Part shown: positions 11,888-23,463 of the stretch, piece after piece
Numbering within the stretch: position 1 is the stretch's first letter
How the letters are laid out: each line of letters begins with the position of its first letter
Assembly: GCF_004785665.1 (NCBI RefSeq)
Contig: NZ_SRPJ01000001.1
Coordinates: forward strand, 930,001-994,000
Direction: 5' to 3'
Source of the DNA: Staphylococcus pragensis
GTDB lineage: Bacteria > Bacillota > Bacilli > Staphylococcales > Staphylococcaceae
DNA: 64,000 nucleotides
Made by a program: the position numbers and the translations under genes
Notes under the pieces: generated by a model
The model's input: the letters and a program-made list of their open reading frames with translations, nothing else
Told to the model about the DNA's origin: nothing
Database searches by the model: none

Positions 11888-12664
11888 TTAAATATTACCT
11901 TTATCTTTAATTCGTCGAACTGGTACATCTTTAAGAATGTCATTAACTACGTAACTTGCACATATCAAACCTACTGTACTAGGTACAAAAGCATTTGAAG
12001 AAGGAGGCATTTGACCTTTACGGTTACTTGCATTCGGATCCCCTACTGTTGCTTTTACATCTTCACGTATCACGATAGGACTTTCATCTGAGAATACTAC
12101 AGGTATACCTTTTTTAATACCCTGACGTTTCAATTTATTTCTGATGATTTTAGCCATAGGATCCATATATGTTTTAGAGATATCTGCAATCTTGAAACGT
12201 GTAGGATCCGTCTTATTAGCTGCGCCCATACTTGATATGACTTTGATGCCACGTTCCAAACATTCTTTCATTAAATGCACTTTATAAATAATTGTGTCAC
12301 TAGCATCTATGAAATAATCAATATCGTAATTATTAAATAAATCTTCATAAGTTTCCTCAGTATAGAACATATGTAAAGGCGTTACTTTACAATCAGGATT
12401 AATTAATTTAATTCGTTCCTCCATAAGCGTTACTTTACTTTGGCCAATAGTTGTTGTTAAGGCGTGAATTTGACGATTGACGTTCGTAATATCGACGTCA
12501 TCTTTATCTATAAGTATGATATGACCAATATTAGTTCTAGCAAGTGCTTCAGCTGCAAATGAACCTACACCACCCACTCCTAACACAGCCACTGTTTTAT
12601 TCTTTAATAAATCTAAACCTTCTTTACCATATGCTAATTCATTTCTTGAAAATTGATGTTTCAT
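11888..12664 (-). CDS. tcdA: tRNA threonylcarbamoyladenosine dehydratase TcdA
   Basis: An E1-like enzyme (CsdL/YrvM) that cyclises t6A37 of ANN-decoding tRNAs. The 258 residues have the nucleotide-binding loop GVGGVGSFAAEAL, the ThiF/MoeB-type LIDKDDVDITNVNRQ segment, and a downstream ADISKTYMDP region. It lies between the 6S RNA gene and rarA. The order aspS, 6S RNA, tcdA matches Bacillus subtilis aspS, bsrA, yrvM. Confidence 0.93.
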   Translation of the reverse strand: MKHQFSRNELAYGKEGLDLLKNKTVAVLGVGGVGSFAAEALARTNIGHIILIDKDDVDITNVNRQIHALTTTIGQSKVTLMEERIKLINPDCKVTPLHMFYTEETYEDLFNNYDIDYFIDASDTIIYKVHLMKECLERGIKVISSMGAANKTDPTRFKIADISKTYMDPMAKIIRNKLKRQGIKKGIPVVFSDESPIVIREDVKATVGDPNASNRKGQMPPSSNAFVPSTVGLICASYVVNDILKDVPVRRIKDKGNI

Positions 12665-12719
12665 TTTGAACTCCTTTATTAAACATTACGTTACCATAAT
12701 ATTAACAGAAAAAGACAAA

Positions 12720-12912
12720 TAAAAATACGCAAGACAAAAGCCTTGCGTACCGATAGAGTCCGTAATTGCCGTAGTTATAAAAAGCTTGATCATTCGGCCT
12801 GCTATATACAGGTGGGTGCCCTGTTTCTTGTTTTGCAAGTCCTCCTATTGAGGCGTGTGCGCTGCAAGAAAACCTATTGGGCTCCCTGATCAAAAAGTGT
12901 TAGGCCCAAATA
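12720..12912 (-). ncRNA. ssrS: 6S RNA
   Basis: A non-coding minus-strand transcript of roughly 190 bases that should bind sigma-A RNA polymerase by mimicking an open promoter. TTTTTGATCA near its 5' side pairs with TGATCAAGC in the 3' half, closing a long irregular rod with an internal bubble. A strong hairpin (ACGCAAGAC paired with its complement, 12726-12747) followed by T residues ends it. Its place between aspS and tcdA is the same as bsrA in Bacillus. The 5' end is approximate and could lie up to about 30 bases further out. Confidence 0.82.
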
Positions 12913-13101
12913 AAAAGCAAACATACGTACAATACAGATGACTATCTTATATACGTATAATATCACAAACCTTAAAATAAAGAAATCCTTAATAATTGTT
13001 AGAAAATCAAAATATTGATAAAAAAATATTTTAAATTTTTAAGTTTACATAATATAATTATAGTTGTTTAAAAAGCTATTGTGACTGTTTTTCATGTATA
13101 A

Positions 13102-13148
13102 AAAAAGACTGCTAACAGAGATTGAGATACTCTATCAACAGTCTTTTT
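13102..13148 (-). terminator. Terminator of aspS
   Basis: Minus-strand AAAGACTG and CAGTCTTT arms, with further pairing inside, are followed by a run of T. It lies just downstream of the aspS stop codon. Confidence 0.85.
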
Positions 13149-13172
13149 GAACTTAATATTTAAGGGTTTAAA

Positions 13173-14939
13173 TTAGTGACGAATTCTTAATGATAATTCT
13201 TCAAGTTGTTTATCAGAAACTTCTCCTGGCGCATCAGTAAGTAAGCATGTAGCTGATGCAGTTTTAGGGAATGCAATAGTATCACGTAAATTTGTACGGT
13301 TAGTTAATAACATTACTAAACGGTCTAAACCTAATGCGATACCGCCGTGTGGTGGCGCACCATATTTGAATGCATCTAATAAGAAGCCAAATTGTTCTCT
13401 AGCTTGTTCTTTAGTGAATCCAAGAACTTCGAACATTTTTTCTTGTAATTGGCTATCTGAAATTCTGATAGATCCTCCACCTAATTCATAACCATTAAGT
13501 ACGATATCATAAGCGTTAGCTTCAACATTTTCAGGTTCTGAATCTAATTTATCAATATCTTCTTTTTTAGGTGATGTAAATGGATGATGCGCTGCTACAT
13601 AACGTTTAGCATCTTCATCATATTCTAATAATGGCCAATCAGTTACCCATAAGAAGTTTAATTTAGTTTCATCAATTAAGCCAAGTTCTTTAGCAAGTTT
13701 TACACGTAATGCACCTAAACTTTGAGCAACCACGTTTGGTTTATCTGCAACGAACATAACTAAGTCGCCAGCTTTCGCACCAGTTAATTCTTTTAATGTC
13801 GCTACGTTTTGGTCTTCGAAGAAACGAGCGATTGGACCACTTAAACCGTCTTCAACAACTTTGACCCAAGCTAAACCTTTGGCGCCATAGATATTTACAA
13901 ACTCTGTTAAACCGTCCATATCTTTACGAGTGTAGTTATCTGCAGCACCTTCAGCCACAATTGCTTTAACTTCTCCATTATTTTCAACTGTATCTTTAAA
14001 TACTTTGAAATCCATCTCTTTACCTAATTGAGATACATCGATTAATTCCATTCCAAAGCGTGTATCAGGTTTATCTGAACCATAACGACGCATTGCTTCA
14101 GCATATGTCATGCGAGGGAATTCACCTTCTAATTCAATACCTTTAACGTCTTTTACTACTTTGCGAAGCATTTCTTCGCCCATTTGAATAACGTCTTCTT
14201 GGTCTACAAAGCTCATTTCGATATCGACTTGTGTGAATTCCGGTTGACGGTCAGCACGTAAATCTTCGTCACGGAAACATTTAACGATTTGATAATATTT
14301 ATCGAAACCACTAATCATTAATAATTGTTTAAATAATTGTGGTGATTGTGGTAATGCATAGAATTCACCTTCATGTACACGAGATGGTACTAAATAATCA
14401 CGTGCGCCCTCTGGTGTAGATTTAGTTAATACTGGCGTTTCAATATCAAAGAAGCCACTGTTATCTAAATATTCACGAATAGAGCGTGTTGTTTGATGTC
14501 TCATTTTGAATGTTTGAGCTAATTCAGGACGTCTTAAATCTAAATAACGATATTTTAAGCGAATATTTTCATCAACATTTTGATTTTCTTCGTTAATTGA
14601 GAATGGAGGTGTTTCAGCTTTATTAATTATTGTAATATTTGAAACTTGTACTTCCACTTGTCCAGTTTTAATTTTAGGGTTTACCGTTTCAGGGTCACGT
14701 TTAGTTACTGTACCTTCTACTTCAACTACATATTCAGAACGTACTGTTTCAGCAATGCTTAATGCTTCTGCAGAGAAATCTGGGTTAAACACGATTTGAA
14801 CGATGCCTTCTCTGTCACGTAAGTCAACAAAGATTAAACCACCTAAATCACGACGGTTGTGTACCCACCCTTTTAAAGTTACTTTTTGATCAAGTAATTC
14901 TTCTGTAACTAATCCACAATAAGTTGTTCTCTTACTCAT
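13173..14939 (-). CDS. aspS: Aspartate--tRNA ligase
   Basis: A class II synthetase of 588 residues. It has an N-terminal OB anticodon-binding fold ([26 protein letters not shown]), a catalytic core with [12 protein letters not shown] and the motif 2 loop [17 protein letters not shown], the bacterial GAD insertion, and motif 3 [12 protein letters not shown]. The ATG at 14939 has AAAGGAG upstream. Longer frames from 14984 run into hisS. Only 16 bases separate it from the hisS stop codon, so both are read from the T-box-controlled transcript starting before hisS. Confidence 0.97.
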   Translation of the reverse strand: MSKRTTYCGLVTEELLDQKVTLKGWVHNRRDLGGLIFVDLRDREGIVQIVFNPDFSAEALSIAETVRSEYVVEVEGTVTKRDPETVNPKIKTGQVEVQVSNITIINKAETPPFSINEENQNVDENIRLKYRYLDLRRPELAQTFKMRHQTTRSIREYLDNSGFFDIETPVLTKSTPEGARDYLVPSRVHEGEFYALPQSPQLFKQLLMISGFDKYYQIVKCFRDEDLRADRQPEFTQVDIEMSFVDQEDVIQMGEEMLRKVVKDVKGIELEGEFPRMTYAEAMRRYGSDKPDTRFGMELIDVSQLGKEMDFKVFKDTVENNGEVKAIVAEGAADNYTRKDMDGLTEFVNIYGAKGLAWVKVVEDGLSGPIARFFEDQNVATLKELTGAKAGDLVMFVADKPNVVAQSLGALRVKLAKELGLIDETKLNFLWVTDWPLLEYDEDAKRYVAAHHPFTSPKKEDIDKLDSEPENVEANAYDIVLNGYELGGGSIRISDSQLQEKMFEVLGFTKEQAREQFGFLLDAFKYGAPPHGGIALGLDRLVMLLTNRTNLRDTIAFPKTASATCLLTDAPGEVSDKQLEELSLRIRH

Positions 14940-14955
14940 TTTTAACACTCCTTTA

Positions 14956-16218
14956 TTATTTTTCAAAAAAGTTAACAAGTTCATCTAATTTAACAGTTTC
15001 TGATTCACCAGTTGCCATATTTTTAACATCTATTTGATTGTTTTCAAGTTCTTGATCACCTATTACTACTGTATACTTAGCATTTAAACGATCTGCTTGT
15101 TTCATTTGACCTTTTATTTTACGGTTTAAGTAATCTTTATCAGCTTTAACGCCATGTTTTCTTAAATTATTTAAAAGTTTAACACTATAGCGTTCAGCTT
15201 CTTCTCCCATAGTCACTATGAATAAATCAAAGTCATCTTCAACATCTAATTCAATGCCTTCTTCTTCAAGTGCTAAAAGTAATCTTTCAATACTTAAAGC
15301 GAAGCCAATACCAGTTTGACTTGGACCATCTAATAATTCTAATAAACCATTATAGCGACCGCCACCACATAATGTAGTAATCGCACCATCATAATTAGGA
15401 TTATCCATCATTAGTTCAAAAGCTGTATGAGTGTAATAGTCAAGACCACGAACTAAGTTAGGATCTTCTACATAGTTAATGCCTAACTCATCTAAGTAAT
15501 CTTTAACTTCTTCATAATATGCTTTTGACTCACTATTTAAATAATCTGTAATACGAGGTGCATTTTTAACCGCTTCTTTATCACGATCAACTTTACAATC
15601 TAAAATGCGCATTGGATTACTATGCAAACGTGATTGACAATCCTCACAGAACGTATCAATCACTGGTTCAAAGTGTTTCACTAAGGCTTCATTGTATTCT
15701 TTACGAGAATCCGCATCTCCAATACTATTGATGACAAGTTTCAAATGCTTAAGTCCAAACGACTCATAAATGTGCATTACCATCGCTAGCACTTCAGCAT
15801 CGATACTTGGATTTTCAGCCCCAATAGCCTCTACACCAAATTGATTAAATTGACGGTAGCGCCCTTTTTGTTTACGCTCATATCTAAACATTGGACCATT
15901 GTAATACAATTTAATCGGTTGATTTGGATTACCTTGCATTTTGTTCTCAATATATGAACGCACAACTGCAGCAGTACCTTCGGGTCTTAATGTAATACTT
16001 CTATCACCTTTATCCTTAAACGTGTACATTTCTTTTTGAACTACGTCAGTTGAATCACCAACACCACGTGCAAATAAGTCAGTACTTTCAAAGATAGGTG
16101 TACGAATTTCTTTATAATTATATAATGTCATCAATTCATCTAGTTTATTTTCAATATAACGCCATTGACTAGACGCTTCAGGTAAAATATCTTGAGTCCC
16201 TCTAGGAATTCTAATCAC
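14956..16218 (-). CDS. hisS: Histidine--tRNA ligase
   Basis: A class II synthetase of 420 residues. It has N-terminal [12 protein letters not shown], motif 2 [18 protein letters not shown], the His-binding [14 protein letters not shown] segment, and motif 3 [12 protein letters not shown], then an anticodon-binding alpha/beta domain. It is the first gene of a hisS-aspS transcript controlled by a T-box leader that responds to tRNA-His. aspS would therefore rise on histidyl-tRNA shortage too, an arrangement shared with Bacillus. Confidence 0.97.
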   Translation of the reverse strand: MIRIPRGTQDILPEASSQWRYIENKLDELMTLYNYKEIRTPIFESTDLFARGVGDSTDVVQKEMYTFKDKGDRSITLRPEGTAAVVRSYIENKMQGNPNQPIKLYYNGPMFRYERKQKGRYRQFNQFGVEAIGAENPSIDAEVLAMVMHIYESFGLKHLKLVINSIGDADSRKEYNEALVKHFEPVIDTFCEDCQSRLHSNPMRILDCKVDRDKEAVKNAPRITDYLNSESKAYYEEVKDYLDELGINYVEDPNLVRGLDYYTHTAFELMMDNPNYDGAITTLCGGGRYNGLLELLDGPSQTGIGFALSIERLLLALEEEGIELDVEDDFDLFIVTMGEEAERYSVKLLNNLRKHGVKADKDYLNRKIKGQMKQADRLNAKYTVVIGDQELENNQIDVKNMATGESETVKLDELVNFFEK

Positions 16219-16269
16219 CTAATCACTCCTTCATCTATCTATTACTTTGATAACCTAACATCCTCTAAT

Positions 16270-16547
16270 AAAAAAAGTCCCTTATATAGCACTAAACTAT
16301 ATAAGGGACGAATCGCCGTGTTGCCACCCTAATTGAGAATAAAATAGACTATCTTACTCTCCACTCAAAACGTTTAACGTACGTAAACCGGCTTTATTTA
16401 TTAAAGCACCTCTTCTTGTGTTCAAAAGTTAAACTACTCAGTATAATCTTTCAGCCTAGGATTATATCTCTACGCAATTATAAATGTTATTGCTACCTAT
16501 TTCATTTAACTTTTCAAGAATACTAACGGTATTGTTTATAAAGTTCA
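16270..16547 (-). promoter_or_regulatory. T-box leader of hisS-aspS (tRNA-His sensing)
   Basis: The T-box core AGGGTGGCAACACG (minus strand, 16317-16330) precedes a perfect 13-base terminator stem starting GTCCCTTATATAG (16277-16309) with seven T. A CAC histidine codon (plus-strand 16418-16420) sits after GAA in the predicted specifier loop. The GC- and AT-rich halves of the T-box and terminator can pair alternatively, as the family requires. Confidence 0.93.
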
Positions 16548-16553
16548 CTCATT

Positions 16554-16582
16554 ATGATAACGAGTTTAGCTTCAGTTTGCAA
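16554..16582 (-). promoter_or_regulatory. Promoter of hisS-aspS
   Basis: Minus-strand TTGCAA (16577-16582), 17 bases and TATCAT (16554-16559). The spacing is ideal and it lies just past the lytH stop codon. Confidence 0.5.
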
Positions 16583-16585
16583 GAC

Positions 16586-17461
16586 TTATGACGCAAAATA
16601 TTGTTTCAAGCCATCAACAACCGCTTCTTCAACGACTTGTCTATGCAATGGATCTCTAATCATCATTTCATCTGTAGGATTACTAATATAACCCAATTCT
16701 AATAATACAGCAGGTTTATTCGTCTGTCTTAACACTTGGAAATTTTCTTGACGTGTGCCTCTATTAAATAACATAGATTTCTTTTGAATATTCGCATTTA
16801 ACGTTTCCGCTAGCGTTTCCTGACTATCTTGATACCAATATACCGTAGCTCCATTAGCATTAGCGCTATCTAAAGAATCATTATGTATACTGATATATGC
16901 ATCGCCATCCATTTTACGATCATCCAAGCTTACATATGTATCATCAGAACGCGTTAACTTTACTTTAGCGCCTGCTTTTTCAAGCGCACGTTTTAACTCT
17001 TCAGCGGTTTTTAAGGTATAATTCTTTTCTAAACTTTTATTAGCTGTATTACTGGAAGCCCCTTGGTCACTGCCTCCATGTCCTGGATCTAAGACAATGA
17101 CCTTATTTTTCAAAGGGTTCTCTTTTTTATTAACATCCTCTGGAATATTCAAGCTTGTATGCCAACCAGCAATCCATCCTTTTTTAGTGGCATTATGATT
17201 CTCTACCTCTATCCACTTACCTAGCCTATCTATCTTTTTGAAACTCTCCCCTTTATCCACTTGAAAAATCACAGGATAACCTGCATTGGGACCTGTACGT
17301 AATTCAGCATCTTCAGTGATCGTAATACGATTGCTACCTTGGTCATCATGATTCATAAACATGAATAATAAAATTAAAAATAGCAGGAAGAGAATAACTA
17401 CAATAAGCGTTAGACCATTTTTTAGACCATGTTTTGTTAACCATGCATCTATTTTACTCAT
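16586..17461 (-). CDS. lytH: Membrane-anchored cell wall amidase LytH
   Basis: An N-acetylmuramoyl-L-alanine amidase that trims uncrosslinked peptidoglycan stems. The 291 residues hold an N-terminal membrane anchor (about 17-37), a bacterial SH3 domain ([21 protein letters not shown]), and an Amidase_3 domain with zinc ligands in [13 protein letters not shown] and ISIHNDS, and the glutamate in LLELGYISN. The ATG overlaps the dtd stop codon (ATGA), so translation is coupled. In S. aureus LytH works with the membrane protein ActH. No such gene is in this window. Confidence 0.93.
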   Translation of the reverse strand: MSKIDAWLTKHGLKNGLTLIVVILFLLFLILLFMFMNHDDQGSNRITITEDAELRTGPNAGYPVIFQVDKGESFKKIDRLGKWIEVENHNATKKGWIAGWHTSLNIPEDVNKKENPLKNKVIVLDPGHGGSDQGASSNTANKSLEKNYTLKTAEELKRALEKAGAKVKLTRSDDTYVSLDDRKMDGDAYISIHNDSLDSANANGATVYWYQDSQETLAETLNANIQKKSMLFNRGTRQENFQVLRQTNKPAVLLELGYISNPTDEMMIRDPLHRQVVEEAVVDGLKQYFAS

Positions 17462-17910
17462 ATCACTTTGCCATCCTGACTTTCATAAATAATTGTCACT
17501 GGGCCATCATTGATAATTTCAACTTCCATGTCCGTACCAAATTCCCCAGTTTTTACTTCAATACCATAATCTCTTAAAGCAGTATTAAACGTTTCATACA
17601 GTTGTTCTGCTTCTTCAGGATTTTTTGAATTTGAAAAGCCAGGACGATTGCCTTTTTTCACATCAGCATATAGCGTAAATTGAGAAACAGAAAGGATTTG
17701 GCCTTCTACTTGTTGAATATTTAAATTTAATTTACCATTCTCATCTTCAAATAAGCGAGCATTGACTATTTTCTTTGCTACCGCTTCTACGTCCGCTTCG
17801 GTAGAATCTTTACCTACGCCCACTAATAAACAATATCCTTTTTCAATTTGATTATGAATATTACCGTTTTTTACTGAAGCTCGTTTTACTCTCTGTACAA
17901 CTATTTTCAT
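17458..17910 (-). CDS. dtd: D-aminoacyl-tRNA deacylase
   Basis: Hydrolyses D-amino acids mischarged onto tRNA. The 150 residues contain the two cross-subunit active-site motifs SQFTLYAD and GPVTIIYES, and the dimer fold spans the full length. It follows rel closely and overlaps lytH by four bases, forming a rel-dtd-lytH unit as in other staphylococci. GAGGTG lies upstream of the ATG. Confidence 0.95.
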   Translation of the reverse strand: MKIVVQRVKRASVKNGNIHNQIEKGYCLLVGVGKDSTEADVEAVAKKIVNARLFEDENGKLNLNIQQVEGQILSVSQFTLYADVKKGNRPGFSNSKNPEEAEQLYETFNTALRDYGIEVKTGEFGTDMEVEIINDGPVTIIYESQDGKVI

Positions 17911-17926
17911 CTCTTTTGCACCTCAA

Positions 17927-20182
<2,256 letters not shown>

Positions 20183-20247
20183 CTACAAACGCTTTAATAT
20201 CTTTTAATTTGTATAAAAATAACATTTCCAAAGTCATAGAAATGCGA

Positions 20248-20276
20248 GTATTACTTTTAGTGTATCAAAAGTTCAA
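20248..20276 (-). promoter_or_regulatory. Candidate promoter of rel-dtd-lytH
   Basis: Minus-strand TTGAAC (20271-20276), 17 bases and TAATAC (20248-20253), about 130 bases before the rel start. The rest of the 380-base gap (20117-20496) is AT-rich, with an AGTGTAT/ATACACT inverted repeat overlapping the -35 and the apt terminator, and no gene. Confidence 0.5.
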
Positions 20277-20390
20277 TACACTATAAAAGGTTTAACTTTT
20301 TTATAAATAATAGTTTTATGATACTACAAGTTTTTAAATAAATAAATGCTGTTAAATTAAATTTAGCACCTAGAAATTTATACATTTACT

Positions 20391-20448
20391 AATAAAAAAG
20401 AAGCGGAAGAGAAAGTCATTTTCATCAAATGATTTCATATTCCGCTTC
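20391..20448 (-). terminator. Terminator after apt
   Basis: GAAGCGGAA (20400-20408) and TTCCGCTTC (20440-20448) form the stem. The minus strand continues into a T run. Confidence 0.8.
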
Positions 20449-20496
20449 TATATGTGTAGTTATAATAGCTTTGAATTAAGCATTTTATATTAATGC

Positions 20497-21015
20497 TTAC
20501 TCATCGTAAGAAATTAAACTCATAACATCATAATCTTTAATTTTTTCAATACCATTTAAATATTTTAATTCAATAATAAATGCAATACCTACTACGATGC
20601 CGCCAAGCTTTTCAACTAATTTAATTGCTGCGTCAATTGTACCGCCAGTAGCTAATAAATCATCTGTGATTAAAACACGTTGTCCTGGTTTAATAGCGTC
20701 TTTGTGCATCGTTAAAACGTTTTTACCATATTCTAAGTCATATTCATAACGAATGACTTCACGAGGTAATTTACCTTCTTTTCTCACTGGAGCAAAACCA
20801 ATGCCCATTGAATAAGCTACAGGACATCCAATAATAAATCCTCTTGCTTCAGGTCCTACAACAATATCCACATCTCGTTCTTTAGCATATTCAACAATTT
20901 GATCAGTAGCATAGCCATATGCTTCTCCATTATCCATGATTGTTGTAATATCTTTGAAACTTACACCTGCTTTTGGCCAATCTTCAACCTCTGAAACATA
21001 TTGCTTTAAATCCAT
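20497..21015 (-). CDS. apt: Adenine phosphoribosyltransferase
   Basis: Salvages adenine to AMP with PRPP. The 172 residues include [20 protein letters not shown] and the PRPP-binding [14 protein letters not shown]. The ATG follows directly on the recJ stop codon, with AGGAGG lying inside the end of recJ, so the two are translationally coupled. The recJ-apt-rel order is a conserved Firmicute arrangement linking purine salvage and ppGpp. Confidence 0.96.
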   Translation of the reverse strand: MDLKQYVSEVEDWPKAGVSFKDITTIMDNGEAYGYATDQIVEYAKERDVDIVVGPEARGFIIGCPVAYSMGIGFAPVRKEGKLPREVIRYEYDLEYGKNVLTMHKDAIKPGQRVLITDDLLATGGTIDAAIKLVEKLGGIVVGIAFIIELKYLNGIEKIKDYDVMSLISYDE

Positions 21016-23310
21016 TTATCTATTTCCTCCTATTATTAAGCCCTTTTGATTTTTAATCCATTTTTTAAGTTGTGAGAAGTCTTCATATAGTAGAAATTGC
21101 TCAACTTCAATTCTTGCTTGTCTAGCTTGATAAATGCGACTTGATTCAATCGCTTGTTTATTTGGATTATTGTTTATTTTAATTATACCATTTTCATCAG
21201 TAATAAAGCCTAAATCAAGAAACACTTTCAACATAAATTTAAGTATATTCGGTTTTATTCTTAAATACTGGCATAATTGCATACCTTCTTGAACTAAATT
21301 CATTTCTTGTTTATTTAATAATGCTTTATAGCAATTTTTAAATAATGTTGCATTAGGCATGCCTTCGAAATAAATTGACTGACTATGTTGTAAGATTAAA
21401 TATAATTGCGAATATGTTAAACCATGTAAACTTTGTTGAACACTTTCAAGATTTGGCGGTAAATCACGAAATACAATTATATCATGAGTTGTGTCTATCT
21501 CCTCACCATAAAAATAATAATTGTCATCTAATTTTTCCTTTTTAGGATGAATGACAAACGCATACTGATGATTACTAGGATCTATATCTAATTGTTTACG
21601 TTTACTTCTATAATCTAGTATTTGTTCATCATTGGTTGCTAAATCTTGAATGATAAGTTGTGGTGATTGATTACCATTCCATTCATTAATTTGTAAATGG
21701 CCTAACAAACTAATAGGTTGTCCAATTTCGAGCTGAGTAGCGAGTTGCCCATTTTTCCAGAAAAGATTTTGCAATTGTTGTTCGCCGGCTACTAGTTTTA
21801 AGTGCGCTTTATCTTTACCAATTGCTTTAACATCTGTTACATCTATATCATCAATTTCAAACAATGGTTTTTCAAAATCTGTACCAAATGGACTTAGTTT
21901 TTGGATATCATTAATATTGCCAACCGTAATATCTTTTTCTTCGAGTTTTACAGTAACATGTTTGGTCGGTTCTAGCGATGTATGTTCTGTTAACTTCGCC
22001 ATCCATTCATTTAAACCTTGCTCTAATGGTTCAATGTTATCAATTTCCATTGTCATGCCTGCAGCCATGTGATGACCACCAAATTTAGTAATTAAGTCTT
22101 GATGGGCACTTAATATTTCAAACATCGACACTTGTTCAATACTTCTCGCTGAACCTTTAGCATGATTTTGTTCTAAATCTATATTTAAAATCAGAGTTGG
22201 TAATGAATAAGTTTCAACGATTTTAGAGGCTACTATTCCCAATACGCCTTCGTGCCAATCTTCTTTAGCTAGTAATAAAAATTGATGGCCAGCGTTCACT
22301 TTTTCTTCAGCCATAACTAATGCTTCTTCAGTGATTTGAGCAACAATATCTTTACGCTCAATATTGAAATGTTCAACTTGTTCAGCTAAAAACTCGGCCT
22401 CTTCCTCATCTTCTGACATAAGCAGCTCTGCTGCCAGTGAGGCGTCTTCTAGACGACCTGCTGCATTTAGCCTTGGTCCGATAATAAAACCAATTGTTTC
22501 TTCATTTATCGTGTCATTAAAGCCAGCTTGATTTAATAATGCTTTAATTTGAGGTGGACAATGCTCATTTAAGTGAGCCAATCCGTTTTTTACGATGGTA
22601 CGATTCTCATCTGTTAAGGAAACTAAATCAGCTATTGTTCCTATAGCAGTTAAACTCTCAAAATAATTAGGTGGATTGTCTAATAGTACTTGAGATAATT
22701 TAAAAGCTACGCCAGCACCACATAAATAATGAAACGGATAATCGAATTCTGGATGCATAGGATGAACGATAGCATAGGCCTCTGGAAGTGTACGACCAAT
22801 TTCATGATGGTCTGTAACAATCACATCTACACCTAATTCCTGTATCATTTTTATTTCGTTATGACCTTGTATCCCATTATCTACAGTAATAATAAGTGAA
22901 ACACCTTCATCATAAGCATTTCTAAAAGCAAGTTCATTAGGACCATAACCTTCAGTAAAACGGTTAGGAATATACCATCCTACTTCAGCCCCTAGCATTC
23001 TCAAAGTATTGACGAGAATGGTAGTAGAAGTAACACCGTCAGCATCATAATCTCCATACACTAATATACGCTCATTTTTATCAATCGCTTGATTAATTCT
23101 ATCGATTGCTTTATCCATGTCACTTAATAAGCGCGGATCATGACTAATCGTTGATTCAGATAATAAAGCTTTAATATCACTGTCTTTAGTAATAGCTTTA
23201 CTTTCCAATACTTTTTTTATAATAGGCGTTAATCGATGTGCTTTAGCTACATCATCTGCGATATATTTAGTTGGAGGTTCATAAAGCCATTTATATTTAG
23301 ATTTAATCAT
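21016..23310 (-). CDS. recJ: Single-stranded-DNA exonuclease RecJ
   Basis: A 5'-3' ssDNA exonuclease for recombination and base-excision/mismatch repair. The 764 residues hold the DHH motifs YGDYDADGVTST and VTDHHEIG, the DHHA1 part with GGHHMAAGMT, and a Firmicute C-terminal extension of about 200 residues. I place the start at the ATG at 23310 (MIKSKYKWLYEPP), which has AAGGA-type bases upstream, instead of the longer reading from 23340. It is followed immediately by apt. Confidence 0.94.
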   Translation of the reverse strand: MIKSKYKWLYEPPTKYIADDVAKAHRLTPIIKKVLESKAITKDSDIKALLSESTISHDPRLLSDMDKAIDRINQAIDKNERILVYGDYDADGVTSTTILVNTLRMLGAEVGWYIPNRFTEGYGPNELAFRNAYDEGVSLIITVDNGIQGHNEIKMIQELGVDVIVTDHHEIGRTLPEAYAIVHPMHPEFDYPFHYLCGAGVAFKLSQVLLDNPPNYFESLTAIGTIADLVSLTDENRTIVKNGLAHLNEHCPPQIKALLNQAGFNDTINEETIGFIIGPRLNAAGRLEDASLAAELLMSEDEEEAEFLAEQVEHFNIERKDIVAQITEEALVMAEEKVNAGHQFLLLAKEDWHEGVLGIVASKIVETYSLPTLILNIDLEQNHAKGSARSIEQVSMFEILSAHQDLITKFGGHHMAAGMTMEIDNIEPLEQGLNEWMAKLTEHTSLEPTKHVTVKLEEKDITVGNINDIQKLSPFGTDFEKPLFEIDDIDVTDVKAIGKDKAHLKLVAGEQQLQNLFWKNGQLATQLEIGQPISLLGHLQINEWNGNQSPQLIIQDLATNDEQILDYRSKRKQLDIDPSNHQYAFVIHPKKEKLDDNYYFYGEEIDTTHDIIVFRDLPPNLESVQQSLHGLTYSQLYLILQHSQSIYFEGMPNATLFKNCYKALLNKQEMNLVQEGMQLCQYLRIKPNILKFMLKVFLDLGFITDENGIIKINNNPNKQAIESSRIYQARQARIEVEQFLLYEDFSQLKKWIKNQKGLIIGGNR

Positions 23311-23410
23311 ACAACTATCCTTCCTTTTTCCAAGAGCCATTATACCTAAAATTATATTAAATAAAAAGTAACATCATCATAAATAAGTATAACTAAATTA
23401 TTTAAAAATA

Positions 23411-23455
23411 AGAAAAGAACTACTGATAAACCAAAGTTCATCAATAGTTCTTATA
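23411..23455 (-). terminator. Terminator after secDF
   Basis: AAGAACTA and TAGTTCTT arms with further inner pairing are followed on the minus strand by a T-rich run. It lies 10-50 bases after the secDF stop codon. Confidence 0.75.
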
Positions 23456-23463
23456 TATAAATA

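Noticed and set aside
12702..12893. 63-codon minus-strand frame with a plausible length
   Set aside because: It lies entirely over the 6S RNA, has no ribosome site, and its composition is unlike the neighbouring proteins.
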